A stretch of 64,000 nucleotides of DNA, from the NCBI GenBank assembly GCA_012719135.1, contig JAAYAW010000077.1, forward strand, positions 1-64,000, in the 5' to 3' direction. Positions 17,709 through 26,816 of the stretch are shown here, in pieces (position 1 is the stretch's first letter; each line of letters begins with the position of its first letter). The position numbers and the translations under genes were made by a program. The notes below the pieces were generated by a model. That model did not search any database, was not told the origin of the DNA, and saw nothing but the letters and a program-made list of their open reading frames with translations. The stretch is from Chloroflexota bacterium. GTDB lineage: Bacteria; Chloroflexota; Anaerolineae; UBA1429.

Positions 17709-17809
17709 TTCCCGCTCCGGGATATCGCACCAGCGAGTTGGTCGGGCAGGCTCGGGAGCGTCTGGGCCTGCTTCGTCCTGTCAGCCAACACAGCGGGGTA
17801 CTGCCAGCG

Positions 17810-18787
17810 GTGAATTCCGACTATAGCGTCTGTACCATCGGCGGGGGCTCCGGCATGCCGGTGGTGAACAAGGGCCTCGTCCGCGCCGGCTGCCATGACA
17901 TCCACTCGATCGTGACCACCTTTGATAGCGGCGGCCACACCGGCCGCATGCGCACCGACGAGCGCGGCCAGATCATGGCCTTTTCGGACTACTGGCGCTC
18001 GCTCATGTCGCTCTGGGTCGATGGCGAGCTCAAGTACGCCTGGGAGGAGATGCTGCGCTTCCGCGACGGGCGCGGGCGCAATTTCGGCAACACTTTCTTC
18101 CAGTTCATGGAGGAAAAGACCAGCAGCCTGCCGTCAGTTCAGGCGCTCTTTGAGGATCTGATCGGCGTTCGCCTCCGCGGCGAGGTCATCCCGGTCTCTC
18201 TGGAGCCAGCCGATCTTGCATTCCGCACCCGCAGCGGCCGCCGCTATCTCGGCGAACACTACCTCGACGAGCTCCGTATGTCGCTGGATCGGGTCGTGGA
18301 TATCTGGCTCGAGCCCCAGGTGAGCAGCAACGAACGAGCCCTTTCAGCCCTTCGCGAGGCCGATCTCATCGTCATCTGCCCCGGCAGTCTTTACGGCTCG
18401 ATCCTCGCCAACTTCCTGCCTACCGGGATGGCGCAGGCCTATCGCGAGAGTCACGCCACCAAGCTTCTGCTCACCAATATCATGACGGTAGCCAACGAGG
18501 CGGCGCAGAGCACGCAGCAGGATTACGCCGAGCTGATCGAACAGCATCTCCAGGATCAAGATGCCTTTGACCTCGTGATCATGCCCGATCTCACCGTCCT
18601 GGAGCCCACCGAGCTTTCGCGCGCCCTGGAGAGCTATGCGCTCGAACACTCCACGGTGCTGCAGCGGGATCCCAACAGCGATATACCCACTCTGGTCGAG
18701 GATGTCGCCATCGTGGAGCCACGCTACGGGCGCCTCCGGCACTGTGAGCAAAAGCTCGGCGAGTTGTTTGGCCGGCTGGATCTCTAG
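17810..18787 (+). CDS. YvcK/CofD-family protein
   Basis: The protein has 325 residues from GTG 17810; a TTG at 17738 would add 24 residues that look unlike the family. IGGGSGMP and TTFDSGGHTGRMR at the N-terminus correspond to the nucleotide-sugar/phosphate-binding loops of the YvcK/CofD superfamily, and CPGSLYGSILANFLPTGM is the conserved central segment. YvcK proteins bind UDP-sugars and influence cell-envelope synthesis; CofD makes F420. The motif after the DSGG loop differs from typical YvcK (no PPGDIR), so this is a divergent branch. No RapZ/WhiA partner is adjacent. Confidence 0.75.
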   Translation: MNSDYSVCTIGGGSGMPVVNKGLVRAGCHDIHSIVTTFDSGGHTGRMRTDERGQIMAFSDYWRSLMSLWVDGELKYAWEEMLRFRDGRGRNFGNTFFQFMEEKTSSLPSVQALFEDLIGVRLRGEVIPVSLEPADLAFRTRSGRRYLGEHYLDELRMSLDRVVDIWLEPQVSSNERALSALREADLIVICPGSLYGSILANFLPTGMAQAYRESHATKLLLTNIMTVANEAAQSTQQDYAELIEQHLQDQDAFDLVIMPDLTVLEPTELSRALESYALEHSTVLQRDPNSDIPTLVEDVAIVEPRYGRLRHCEQKLGELFGRLDL

Positions 18788-18865
18788 CCGCTCGCCTTCG
18801 CCGTCGCCTCCAGCCCGCACACGAGCAGAGCCGTTCGCATCGATCACCAGGGGTATTCGCAACAG

Positions 18866-20836
18866 ATGACTGCACAGGCATCCCCCGAGGGCAACCGCCC
18901 CGCGTCAGATCGCGGTGATACGCCCGCACGGTACCCGCTGGGGTTCTGCCTCATCGGCGTGCTGCTGATCCTCCTGTTGCTCTGGACCCTGCTCCTGAGC
19001 CTGAACCTCAGGTCCGCGCTCAGGCACGCCCGGCAGGCTCAATCCTTCGGCGCGGCTCTCTTCGAGAGTGCCCAGGGCAACGGTACGGCCGATCCAGCGG
19101 CGCTTTCCGCCCTTTCCTCTTCACTCCGCGGCCTCTATCGCAGCCTCCGTATCCTCAATACGTTCGCGTCCGGCCCGGGCTGTGCGGTCGCTGCCCAGTC
19201 GCTCTGGCCGGCTGCCCACCAGGCCGGCGCCCTCGCCTGTGACGGCCTCCCCCTGGCCACGGAGCTGGCCCACACAGCCTACACAGCGGCACTCGCCCTG
19301 AGCGCTGCGCCTGCTGGCGGAGAGTTGTCGTTCCAGGCGTCGGCCACGCGGCAGGCTCTGGAAACACTCGGCAGCCAGCGTGAGCGTCTGCTGGCGTTGT
19401 ACCCCCACGCCGAACGACTGGCTGCTCTGGAGGGCCCGTTGCCGGTTCCAGAACGTCTCAGCGGCGCTCTGGCTCTGGCCCCCGAACTGCTCGATGCCCT
19501 TCTCCTTGCGCCGCAGGTCCTGGGTGGCACAACCGAGAGAACCATTCTCCTGCTCTTTCAGAACAGCGATGAGCTGCGCCCGACCGGGGGGTTCATCAGC
19601 AGCGTCCTGGTGTTGCACCTCCGTGGCGGCCGGCTGGATACGTACGAGTACATGAACAGCTACAACGTCGAGACCGATCAATACCGCATGCCGGATCCCC
19701 CCGAGCCACTCGGGCGGTATATGCGCCTCGGCGGCCTGGTATTCCGCGACGGCAACTGGTCACCCGACTTTCCCACCTCGGCCCAGGTCCTGGCTGCGCT
19801 GTATCAGGCCAGCCGCGGCGTCACCGTGGATGGGATCGTCGCGGTGGACACGCCCATGCTCCAGATGCTGCTGGAGGCCACCGGCCCCATTGACGTGCCG
19901 CAGTACGGTGTGTCCATCTCCGCCGCCAGCCTGCTGGAGACCGCCGAAGGCTATTGGGAGAATCCTGTCGATGGAACGCCAATCCGCCACCGCGAGACCA
20001 ACATCTGGGGATGGCTGGATCACCGCAAGGATTTCGGCGGCGTGTTCGCGGATGCCGTCGTATCCAGGCTCAAGCAACTGGATTCCGGCGCCATGCTCCG
20101 CCTGGCGGAGGCCCTCGTGCGTGGGCGCGATGGCAAACACATCCAGGCTTGGTGGCTATCCGGAACGCTCGCCCAAGCCGACCTGTCTCGCTCCGGCTTT
20201 TCCGGAAGCCTGAGCGACGCGGCCGGCGATTACCTCATGGTCGTGGATGCCAACCTGGGCTACAACAAGGTGGATCGCAACATCCAGCGGGAGGTGTTGT
20301 ACCGGGTCTCGTTTACCTCTGGCTCGCCCTGGGCGGAGCTCGTGCTGACCTACCATCACCGCTCTCCGGCGACAGGGATCGCCTGCGTCCAGGATGCCAG
20401 GATCCTGGATTCGTACGAGGCGCTCACCGAGTTGTGTTACTGGGACTATGTACGGGTTTTGCTGCCGGCCGGCGCGGAGTTCGTCGAGAGCGTTGGATCC
20501 GACTATCCCATCGATCGGACCACAGAGGGGACGCGGCAGAGCCTCGGCACGCTGCTCGTGGTGCCTCCCGGCGAGTCGCGTTCGCTCACCCTGCGTTATC
20601 GATTGCCAGGCTCAGCCCTGGCCTGTGAAGGCGCCCTCTGTCGCTACACTCTCACCATTCAGAAGCAGAGCGGCATCCAGGCGACTGACTATTCCTTTGC
20701 ATCCGACGTCTCGCCACTGGCCCTTTCGGCCGCGGGCTGGGAGATGGATGGCAGTCCGTGGCCCGTCTCCTTCGCCCTCACGGGCGATGGCAGCCTCAGC
20801 CTGGCGTTCCCGCTGGACGCCATGGGGGCCAGATAG
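18866..20836 (+). CDS. DUF4012-domain membrane-anchored protein
   Basis: The protein has 656 residues. One N-terminal membrane helix (about 28-48) follows a short cytoplasmic tail; the remainder is extracytoplasmic. LLLFQNSDELRPTGGFI (about 228-244) is the hallmark of DUF4012, a domain found mainly in actinobacterial and Chloroflexota envelope proteins. Later stretches (LGYNKVDRNIQREV, LRYRLPGSAL) fit the same family. The function is not established, but in other genomes DUF4012 genes often sit in exopolysaccharide clusters, which agrees with this location. It starts 78 bases after the YvcK-like gene. Confidence 0.8.
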   Translation: MTAQASPEGNRPASDRGDTPARYPLGFCLIGVLLILLLLWTLLLSLNLRSALRHARQAQSFGAALFESAQGNGTADPAALSALSSSLRGLYRSLRILNTFASGPGCAVAAQSLWPAAHQAGALACDGLPLATELAHTAYTAALALSAAPAGGELSFQASATRQALETLGSQRERLLALYPHAERLAALEGPLPVPERLSGALALAPELLDALLLAPQVLGGTTERTILLLFQNSDELRPTGGFISSVLVLHLRGGRLDTYEYMNSYNVETDQYRMPDPPEPLGRYMRLGGLVFRDGNWSPDFPTSAQVLAALYQASRGVTVDGIVAVDTPMLQMLLEATGPIDVPQYGVSISAASLLETAEGYWENPVDGTPIRHRETNIWGWLDHRKDFGGVFADAVVSRLKQLDSGAMLRLAEALVRGRDGKHIQAWWLSGTLAQADLSRSGFSGSLSDAAGDYLMVVDANLGYNKVDRNIQREVLYRVSFTSGSPWAELVLTYHHRSPATGIACVQDARILDSYEALTELCYWDYVRVLLPAGAEFVESVGSDYPIDRTTEGTRQSLGTLLVVPPGESRSLTLRYRLPGSALACEGALCRYTLTIQKQSGIQATDYSFASDVSPLALSAAGWEMDGSPWPVSFALTGDGSLSLAFPLDAMGAR

Positions 20837-20865
20837 CCCCGCTCACCACCAACTGCTCCAGGCGC

Positions 20866-20893
20866 TTGGCACAGCGCGAGCCTGGACTATCAT
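20866..20893 (+). promoter_or_regulatory. predicted cysK promoter
   Basis: TTGGCA (20866-20871) and TATCAT (20888-20893) are separated by 16 bp, about 90 bases before the cysK ATG. The leader shows no structure I recognise as a riboswitch. Confidence 0.5.
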
Positions 20894-20983
20894 CTCAGTA
20901 GTGTCGTCTCCGCCCAGGGACCGTCAGCTCGGGCTCCTGAAAGCTTTTCGTTTGTTGCCAGCTAGTAGACAGAAAGGAACGCC

Positions 20984-21907
20984 ATGCACGGCATTTTCAG
21001 TGATATCACCGCCGCGATCGGTCATACGCCGCTCGTCCGGCTGAACAGAATCACCTCGGACGTGCGTGCCGAGATCCTGGCCAAGGTCGAATCCCGTAAC
21101 CCCGGGGGTAGCGTCAAGGACCGCATCGCCCTCGCGATGATCGAGGCCGCCGAGCGTGACGGGCACGTGACGCCGGAAACAGTGATCATCGAGCCGACCA
21201 GTGGCAACACGGGGGTGGGGCTCGCCCTCGTGGCCGCAGCCCGCGGCTATCGGCTGATCCTCACCATGCCCGATACAATGACCATCGAGCGACGCAAGCT
21301 GCTCGCCGCCTATGGGGCAGAGATCGTGCTCACCGCCGGCTCGGAGGGCATGAACGGCGCCATCCGTCGCGCCCAGGAGCTGGCTGCGCAGATCCCAGGG
21401 AGCTTCATACCGCTGCAGTTCGAGAACCCGGCAAACCCGGCCAGGCACCGGGAAACCACCGCCATCGAGATCTGGGAGGACACCGGAGGGCAGGTGGACA
21501 TCATCGTGGCCGGGGTCGGTACTGGCGGCACCATCACCGGCCTGGCCGAGGCACTCAAACCCAGGAACCCGGCCCTCAAGGCCATCGCCGTGGAGCCCTT
21601 CGGATCCCCCGTGATCTCGGGAGGTCAACCGGGGCGGCACGGAATCCAGGGCATCGGCGCCGGCTTTGTGCCGGGCGTGCTCCGCACCGATCTCCTTGAC
21701 GAGATCGTGACCGTCACCGATGAGGATGCTCGAACGATGGCGCGCCGCCTCGCTCGTGAGGAGGGGATCCTGTGCGGCGTCTCTTCCGGTGCCGCGGTCT
21801 CGGCCGCGCTCGCCGTAGGGGCCCGTCCGGATTCGGCGGGCAAGCGCGTCGTCGTGATCCTGCCCGATACCGGCGAGCGATATCTCAGCACGCCGCTGTT
21901 CGACTGA
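20984..21907 (+). CDS. cysK: cysteine synthase (O-acetylserine sulfhydrylase)
   Basis: The protein has 307 residues, the usual CysK length. It is a PLP enzyme making L-cysteine from O-acetylserine and sulfide. Lys45 in NPGGSVKDR carries the cofactor. TSGNTG (about 71-76) binds the amino-acid carboxylate and GTGGTITG (about 181-188) binds the PLP phosphate. The protein ends shortly after [12 protein letters not shown], as normal for the family. An IscU-like gene follows 67 bases later, so cysteine supply and Fe-S assembly are probably co-expressed. Confidence 0.95.
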   Translation: MHGIFSDITAAIGHTPLVRLNRITSDVRAEILAKVESRNPGGSVKDRIALAMIEAAERDGHVTPETVIIEPTSGNTGVGLALVAAARGYRLILTMPDTMTIERRKLLAAYGAEIVLTAGSEGMNGAIRRAQELAAQIPGSFIPLQFENPANPARHRETTAIEIWEDTGGQVDIIVAGVGTGGTITGLAEALKPRNPALKAIAVEPFGSPVISGGQPGRHGIQGIGAGFVPGVLRTDLLDEIVTVTDEDARTMARRLAREEGILCGVSSGAAVSAALAVGARPDSAGKRVVVILPDTGERYLSTPLFD

Positions 21908-21974
21908 TCCCCCGGCCGGCATTGCCTCCGGCGGACTTCGCAAGCCGGGATCCGGGCCACACCTGAGGAGCAGC

Positions 21975-22358
21975 ATGTACACCGAAAAGGCGATTGATCA
22001 CTTTATCACGCCCCGCAACATTGGCCGCATGGACCACCCCGATGGGTTCGCCAGGGTCAAGAGCGACATACATGAGGACCAGATAGAGCTCTACATTCGC
22101 GTGGAAGAAGGCCGGGTGGCCGAGATCAAGTACCTGACCTTTGGCTGTGTGGCCGCGATCGCATCCAGTTCCATCACCTCAGAGCTGGCCACCGGGCTGC
22201 CGCTGGACGAAGCCGTCAGGCTGACGGCTCAGCAGGTTTCGGAAGCGTTGGGCGGGCTCCCCGAGGGCAAGCTGGAGTGCTCGGTTCTGGCCCCAGAGGC
22301 CTTGCGCCAGGCCATCGCCGACTACCGAGAGCGATCGGAGGCCCAGGCAGGAACCTGA
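21975..22358 (+). CDS. IscU/NifU-N-like Fe-S scaffold lacking the first cluster cysteine
   Basis: The protein has 127 residues, with SD GAGGAG close upstream. The fold matches IscU: HFITPRNIGRMD at the start, FGCVAAIASSS (Cys58) and KLECSVLAPEALRQAI (Cys102). The first conserved motif, normally G-x-x-x-C-G-D, reads VKSDIHED here, so the cysteine and its partner aspartate are missing. With only two of the three ligands it may assemble a cluster differently, use a non-Cys ligand, or act as an adaptor. No cysteine desulfurase gene is adjacent; cysK lies upstream. Confidence 0.8.
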   Translation: MYTEKAIDHFITPRNIGRMDHPDGFARVKSDIHEDQIELYIRVEEGRVAEIKYLTFGCVAAIASSSITSELATGLPLDEAVRLTAQQVSEALGGLPEGKLECSVLAPEALRQAIADYRERSEAQAGT

Positions 22359-22373
22359 TCGCCGCTCACGGGC

Positions 22374-22402
22374 TTGCGAGCGCTCTAAGCCGTTACTACA
22401 AT
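22374..22402 (+). promoter_or_regulatory. predicted promoter of the carboxylesterase
   Basis: TTGCGA (22374-22379) and TACAAT (22397-22402) have a 17-bp spacer, 69 bases before the TTG start at 22472. The spacing and boxes resemble the sortase promoter at 16276. Confidence 0.55.
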
Positions 22403-22471
22403 ACCCGCACATTCGCCTGCCGCGCCGCAACTGTGCGCAACGTGGCGCCAACCGCAGACAGGAGGCTTCCC

Positions 22472-24043
22472 TTGGCCATCTCCACGCGCGTCAGCACATT
22501 GCAGGGTCAACTCGAGGGTATCGCCGGAGAAGGCGGGCTCCGCATGTTCCGGGGCGTGCCCTTTGCCGAGGCACCGGTGGGCTCTCTCCGCTGGCGGCCG
22601 CCTCAACCGGCCAAGGCCTGGCAGGGAGTGCGCAGGGCTGACCGTTTTGGGCCTCGCCCCATGCAACGGCGCCCCTTTGGCGATATGAACTTCCGCTCAG
22701 AGAGCGTGAGCGAGGATTGCCTGTATCTGAACATCTGGACGACGGCCGCGTCGCCCGATGACCGGTTGCCGGTGCTCGTGTACTTTTACGGCGGCGGGAA
22801 CATAGCCGGGGATAGCTCAGAGCCGCGCTACGATGGCGAGGCGCTGGCCAGGCGCGGCCTGGTCACCGTCACAGTCAACTATCGCCTCCACGTATTCGGC
22901 TTTTTCGCCCATCCAGAGCTCACTGCCGAATCGCCGGACCGGGCCTCTGGCAACTATGGCTATCTGGATCAGGTCGCTGCGCTCCGCTGGGTGCGGGAGA
23001 ACATCGCAGCCTTTGGTGGCGATCCGGAACGCATCACCATCGGCGGTGAGTCGGCGGGTTCGATCTCGGTGAGCGTGCTCATGTGTTCCCCCCTCTCCCG
23101 CCATCTCATCGCGGGAGCCATCGGGGAGAGCGGGGCTGCCATTCCGCCCACGCTCGAGCCCGAGCCCCTCAGCCAGGCAGAAGCGCAAGGCCTGGAGCTG
23201 GCAAAGACGCTTGGGGCAAGCTCGCTCGCCGAACTCCGCGCGATGCCCGCTGAGACGCTGCTGGAGAAGGCCGATGCGGCCCGCCCGGGAGCCTGCGCCG
23301 GCACGCTGGATGGGTACTTGCTGCCGAAACCCCTGGTGGAGATTCTTTCTGCCGGAGAGCAGGCCCACGTCCCTCTCCTCGTCGGCTGGAACTCGGAGGA
23401 GGCCAACGGCCGAGCGCTGCTCGGTGAGCGCTCGGTCACAGCGCAGTCCTACGCCGAGGCGGTGCGCGAGCGCTTTGGGGATTTTGCGCCGGAGGTGCTC
23501 CGCCTGTACCCCGCCGGCAGCACACCCGATGAAGCGCTGCGTGCCGCCACCGCATTGGCTGGCGATTGCTTCATCGCTTTCAGCACCTGGAAGTGGGCCG
23601 ATGCGCATGCCGCCACCGGCAACAGCCCGGTTTACCGTTACCTCTACAGCCGCCCACGGCCGCCCATGACGCCCGAGTTCGCCGGTGCCATCCCGGGGCT
23701 TGCCGGCGGCATCATGGAATCAGGCGATGGGCAGGCCGAACAAGCTCCCCCGGCCAGCGGCGCCGTACACTCCGCCGAGATCGAATACGCGCTCGGTAAC
23801 CTGGCCACCAACAAAGTGTACGCCTGGACGCCCGAGGACTATGCCCTTTCCGACTTGATGCAGACGTACTTTGCCAGCTTTGTCCGCTGCGGCGATCCCA
23901 GCGGCGCAGGCGCACCCGCCTGGCCGGCGATCAACCGGGTCGAGCCGCCTCAGTACATGGTCCTCGATGTCGAGAGCCGCGCGGTCACCGATTGCCTCCG
24001 TGAGCGATACCTGCTCCTGGAGCGCATCTTCCTTTCGCCCTGA
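22472..24043 (+). CDS. type-B carboxylesterase
   Basis: The protein has 523 residues. The TTG start is chosen because GGAGG (22461-22465) sits six bases upstream and the mature family N-terminus follows at once. FRGVPFAEAPVG and SEDCLYLNIWT are type-B esterase signatures. The nucleophile is Ser194 in IGGESAGS, the acid is probably the Glu in NSEEANG, and the base is the His in VHSAEIEYALG. No signal peptide is seen, so it is likely cytoplasmic. The family hydrolyses a broad range of esters, and this substrate cannot be predicted. It has its own promoter. Confidence 0.88.
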   Translation: MAISTRVSTLQGQLEGIAGEGGLRMFRGVPFAEAPVGSLRWRPPQPAKAWQGVRRADRFGPRPMQRRPFGDMNFRSESVSEDCLYLNIWTTAASPDDRLPVLVYFYGGGNIAGDSSEPRYDGEALARRGLVTVTVNYRLHVFGFFAHPELTAESPDRASGNYGYLDQVAALRWVRENIAAFGGDPERITIGGESAGSISVSVLMCSPLSRHLIAGAIGESGAAIPPTLEPEPLSQAEAQGLELAKTLGASSLAELRAMPAETLLEKADAARPGACAGTLDGYLLPKPLVEILSAGEQAHVPLLVGWNSEEANGRALLGERSVTAQSYAEAVRERFGDFAPEVLRLYPAGSTPDEALRAATALAGDCFIAFSTWKWADAHAATGNSPVYRYLYSRPRPPMTPEFAGAIPGLAGGIMESGDGQAEQAPPASGAVHSAEIEYALGNLATNKVYAWTPEDYALSDLMQTYFASFVRCGDPSGAGAPAWPAINRVEPPQYMVLDVESRAVTDCLRERYLLLERIFLSP

Positions 24044-24122
24044 CCCTTCGTGCCCGGCGAGAGTGCCGGGGTCGGTGCAACCGTCTTTCGCCTCTTGTCG
24101 GTAGAATATCAGGAGGGATCGC

Positions 24123-24980
24123 ATGCGGCTTCAAGTGGGCAACTTCCCCAGCAGGCTGGATCTTGAGGGGCGCCTGGCCATCGGCGGCGCGCTCGGGTTT
24201 GGCTCTATCGGCCTGGGCGCTGACCTGATCGATTCGTACATGGCGCGCAACGCCATGGATGAGCTCAAAGGCCTGCTGGCGCGGCACAACATGGCCGTGG
24301 CCAGCGTGGCTCTTGGCCCCTCCATCTCCATGGAGGGCGATCAGTGGAAACAGGCCCTGGCTCTGGCCGACAGGCGCGCCGCTGCTGTCGCCGGTTTTGG
24401 CGCAAAAACCGGCATGATGCCGCCCAACCGCTGGCCCAAACTCGTCGGCGAAGGTGAGTGGCACTGGATGGTCGGCAAGTTTCGGGAATACTGTGACGTG
24501 CTGGCGCGCTACAAGATGGATCTTGTCTTCGAGTTCCTCGGGCCCCAGGTGGGGAGGCCGTTCCCCTTCCAGACCATGTACCCCTGGATCATCAACCTCG
24601 ATGCCGCCCTGGAACTCATCAATCGCGTGGATCGTCCGAACCTGGGCCTCATGCTGGACGTCATCCACTGGTGGGCCGGTGGAGATGGCGACTATGAGTC
24701 GCTGCACCGCGTCAAGGGGCTTCCACTGACGCTCCACGTGTTCGATCTCCCCCATGGCATCGATCGCGAGACCATGCAGGATAGCGATCGCCTGCTCCCC
24801 GGCGAGGGGTTCATCGACCTCGTCCGCTGGCTGGGAATCCTCCGAGGCGACGGCTTCGACGGGGACGTGCTGCCGGAGGTGCTGGGCCCCCAGGGCAAGG
24901 AGCTTGCCGAAGCGGATTCCTGGGAGGGCCCCAGACGCGTCCGCGATATCTACATGGAGTTATTCAGGAAGGTCGGCTGA
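24123..24980 (+). CDS. sugar phosphate isomerase/epimerase-like TIM barrel
   Basis: The protein has 285 residues; AGGAGGG lies seven bases before the ATG. The xylose-isomerase-like barrel is indicated by VFEFLGPQVG (metal-ligand Glu), LMLDVIHWW (Asp and His) and LTLHVFDLPHG (His), ending with a Glu near VLPEVLGP. These are the usual divalent-metal ligands of the AP_endonuc_2/IolE/hydroxypyruvate isomerase superfamily. The specific reaction is not clear. It lies between an esterase and a QueG-like gene, neither of which identifies a pathway. Confidence 0.75.
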   Translation: MRLQVGNFPSRLDLEGRLAIGGALGFGSIGLGADLIDSYMARNAMDELKGLLARHNMAVASVALGPSISMEGDQWKQALALADRRAAAVAGFGAKTGMMPPNRWPKLVGEGEWHWMVGKFREYCDVLARYKMDLVFEFLGPQVGRPFPFQTMYPWIINLDAALELINRVDRPNLGLMLDVIHWWAGGDGDYESLHRVKGLPLTLHVFDLPHGIDRETMQDSDRLLPGEGFIDLVRWLGILRGDGFDGDVLPEVLGPQGKELAEADSWEGPRRVRDIYMELFRKVG

Positions 24981-25070
24981 GCGATCTTGGCCGGATAGCC
25001 ATTGAGATCACGCACCCGGCGGTACCGGTGCCGCCGGGTGCACCGTGTCAACGAGGAGGTTCTGTCGCAG

Positions 25071-25925
25071 ATGGTCAACCGCGACGATACGGGCTGGATC
25101 ACCGACCTGGTGGTGGGGCTCTCGCAGAGTCCTGAGAATGCCATGCATGGCCCCTTTGATGAGCCAGCCTGGGGCACTCCTCTGGTGGGCATCGCCAGAG
25201 GGGACGACGCCCTCTTTGCAGCGTACAAGGAGCATGTCGGGCCAGAGCACTGGACTCCGGCCGAGGCGATGGCCCTGGCCTATCCACACGATCCGCCCGC
25301 TGCGGAGGAGATCGCGGTCATCTCGTGGATACTCCCGCAGACGGCGAGAACGAGGCAAGATAACCGTGCAGAGCGCGTCTATCCCGCCGAAAGATGGGCA
25401 CGCTCTCGCATGTTCGGCGAGGCCTTCAACAGCCTGCTCAAGCAGCGCGCGGTCCAGGCCCTGCGGGAAGCGGGATACGACGCCATGTCGCCCACGCTGT
25501 GGCCCGGTTTCGGCATGGTGGATTCAGCCCGTTGTGTCTTCGCTTCGCCATGGTCGGAGCGCCACATCGCGCATGCCTGTGGGTTGGGCACCTTTGGCCT
25601 CTGCGACGGCCTGATCACGCCGGCTGGTAAGGCGGTGCGTCTCGGTTCAGTGCTCGCGCGCTTGCCTGTGCCGCCGGCCGAGCGTCCCTATGCCGATCAT
25701 CACGCCTACTGTCTGCACTATGCGCTGGGCCATTGCGGAAGCTGCATCCAGCGTTGCCCGGTCGGCGCCATCAGTCCGGCCGGCCATGACAAGCGCCTGT
25801 GCCGTGCCCATCTGGATGCCACGCGCCCCATCGTTCTCGAACGCTACGGGTTCCAGGGCTATGCCTGCGGCCTATGCCAGACCGGCACTCCCTGCGAAGC
25901 GGGCATTCCGGAGGCTCTGCGCTAG
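25071..25925 (+). CDS. QueG-like cobalamin/4Fe-4S reductase family protein
   Basis: The protein has 284 residues from ATG 25071 (GAGGAGG at 25053-25059). The region ERHIAHACGLGTFGLCDGLI corresponds to the conserved substrate/cofactor segment of epoxyqueuosine reductase and reductive-dehalogenase relatives. Cys222-x2-Cys225-x3-Cys229-Pro is one ferredoxin-type cluster motif, and a second cysteine set (CGLCQTGTPCE) lies near the C-terminus. It is shorter than QueG and has no HEAT repeats, so I do not call it queuosine synthesis. The stop overlaps the convergent hydrolase stop at 25922-25925. Confidence 0.7.
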   Translation: MVNRDDTGWITDLVVGLSQSPENAMHGPFDEPAWGTPLVGIARGDDALFAAYKEHVGPEHWTPAEAMALAYPHDPPAAEEIAVISWILPQTARTRQDNRAERVYPAERWARSRMFGEAFNSLLKQRAVQALREAGYDAMSPTLWPGFGMVDSARCVFASPWSERHIAHACGLGTFGLCDGLITPAGKAVRLGSVLARLPVPPAERPYADHHAYCLHYALGHCGSCIQRCPVGAISPAGHDKRLCRAHLDATRPIVLERYGFQGYACGLCQTGTPCEAGIPEALR

Positions 25926-26749
25926 AGCGTATGCAGAAAGCCGAGGACGGCGGCCCTGTAGGCGTCAAAAGCCTCGCGGCGGATGTTATGCCCCGCTCCG
26001 GCAACCTGCACCACCTGGATATGCGAGGAGAGTTGGCAGGCCAGTTCGGCAACCGCCGGCGTGACAATCGCACCCAGGCCGGCCATAGCCTGCACGTTGG
26101 GATCGCCAGTGAGCAGCAACGTCGGGCACTCGATGCCCGCGGCCACGGCCCGCCAGTCCGGCCCGCCCGGCACCATATTCTCCAGCGCCTCTGCGCTGCA
26201 GCGGTGCTTGGCCTGGGCCCAGGGACAAAGTTCCTCTTCCGCCCAGCCTGTTCGATGCGCCCGCCCGTAGGCCACCAGCGCCTCCACGGTGAGCGCCCGG
26301 TACTCCCGGAGCCTCCGGCGATACTCGCCGGGGCCCCCGCCTGGCGCGGCAGGGACGTCTCTCCAGGGTGGATCCTCCAGCACCGCACCCGCCAGCAGCC
26401 CCGTGTGGCGAGCCGCCACCAGCGAGACCGTCTGCGCCCCCATGGAATGCCCGATGGCCACCGGCCGGCGGAGCCCAAGCTCCTCGACGAGAGCGAACAG
26501 GTCCTCAGCCTGATCCAGGCTGGTGTAGGGCCCCGGTGGCGTCTCGGAGTGGCCATGGCCCCGTGCGTCGTAGGCGACGAGGTCATAGGCCGGCGCCAGT
26601 GCGGACGCGAGACGCGGCCAACACTGGCCCGAATCCGTGATCCCATGAGCGAGCACTACCGGTCGACCGTTCCCGCCCGACCGGTAGTAGTGCAGCCTGA
26701 GTCCGTTAGCGAGCACGTCGCCACTGGCCCACCCGTCGATGAAGTTCAT
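25922..26749 (-). CDS. alpha/beta hydrolase
   Basis: The protein has 275 residues; the start ATG 26749 is preceded by GGAGGGGAG. LAHGITDSG is the oxyanion loop, IGHSMGAQT contains the nucleophile Ser, LLLTGDPN carries the acid, and GAGHNIR the catalytic His. It is the last gene of a four-gene minus-strand operon, 67 bases after the ThDP enzyme. It may cleave an ester, a lactone or a C-C bond of a pathway intermediate. The exact substrate is not inferable from sequence alone. Confidence 0.82.
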   Translation of the reverse strand: MNFIDGWASGDVLANGLRLHYYRSGGNGRPVVLAHGITDSGQCWPRLASALAPAYDLVAYDARGHGHSETPPGPYTSLDQAEDLFALVEELGLRRPVAIGHSMGAQTVSLVAARHTGLLAGAVLEDPPWRDVPAAPGGGPGEYRRRLREYRALTVEALVAYGRAHRTGWAEEELCPWAQAKHRCSAEALENMVPGGPDWRAVAAGIECPTLLLTGDPNVQAMAGLGAIVTPAVAELACQLSSHIQVVQVAGAGHNIRREAFDAYRAAVLGFLHTL

Positions 26750-26816
26750 CGCCGCACTCCCCTCCTGCCGAACCCGCCGCACTGGCTCGCGCGGCGCCCT
26801 CCGCCACAGGCTGTTA

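Noticed and set aside
17706-17830. Possible frameshift that would give the LPDTGV protein a membrane anchor
   Set aside because: Readthrough and both alternate frames after 17708 encode polar, Gly/Ser/Arg-rich sequence, not a helix.
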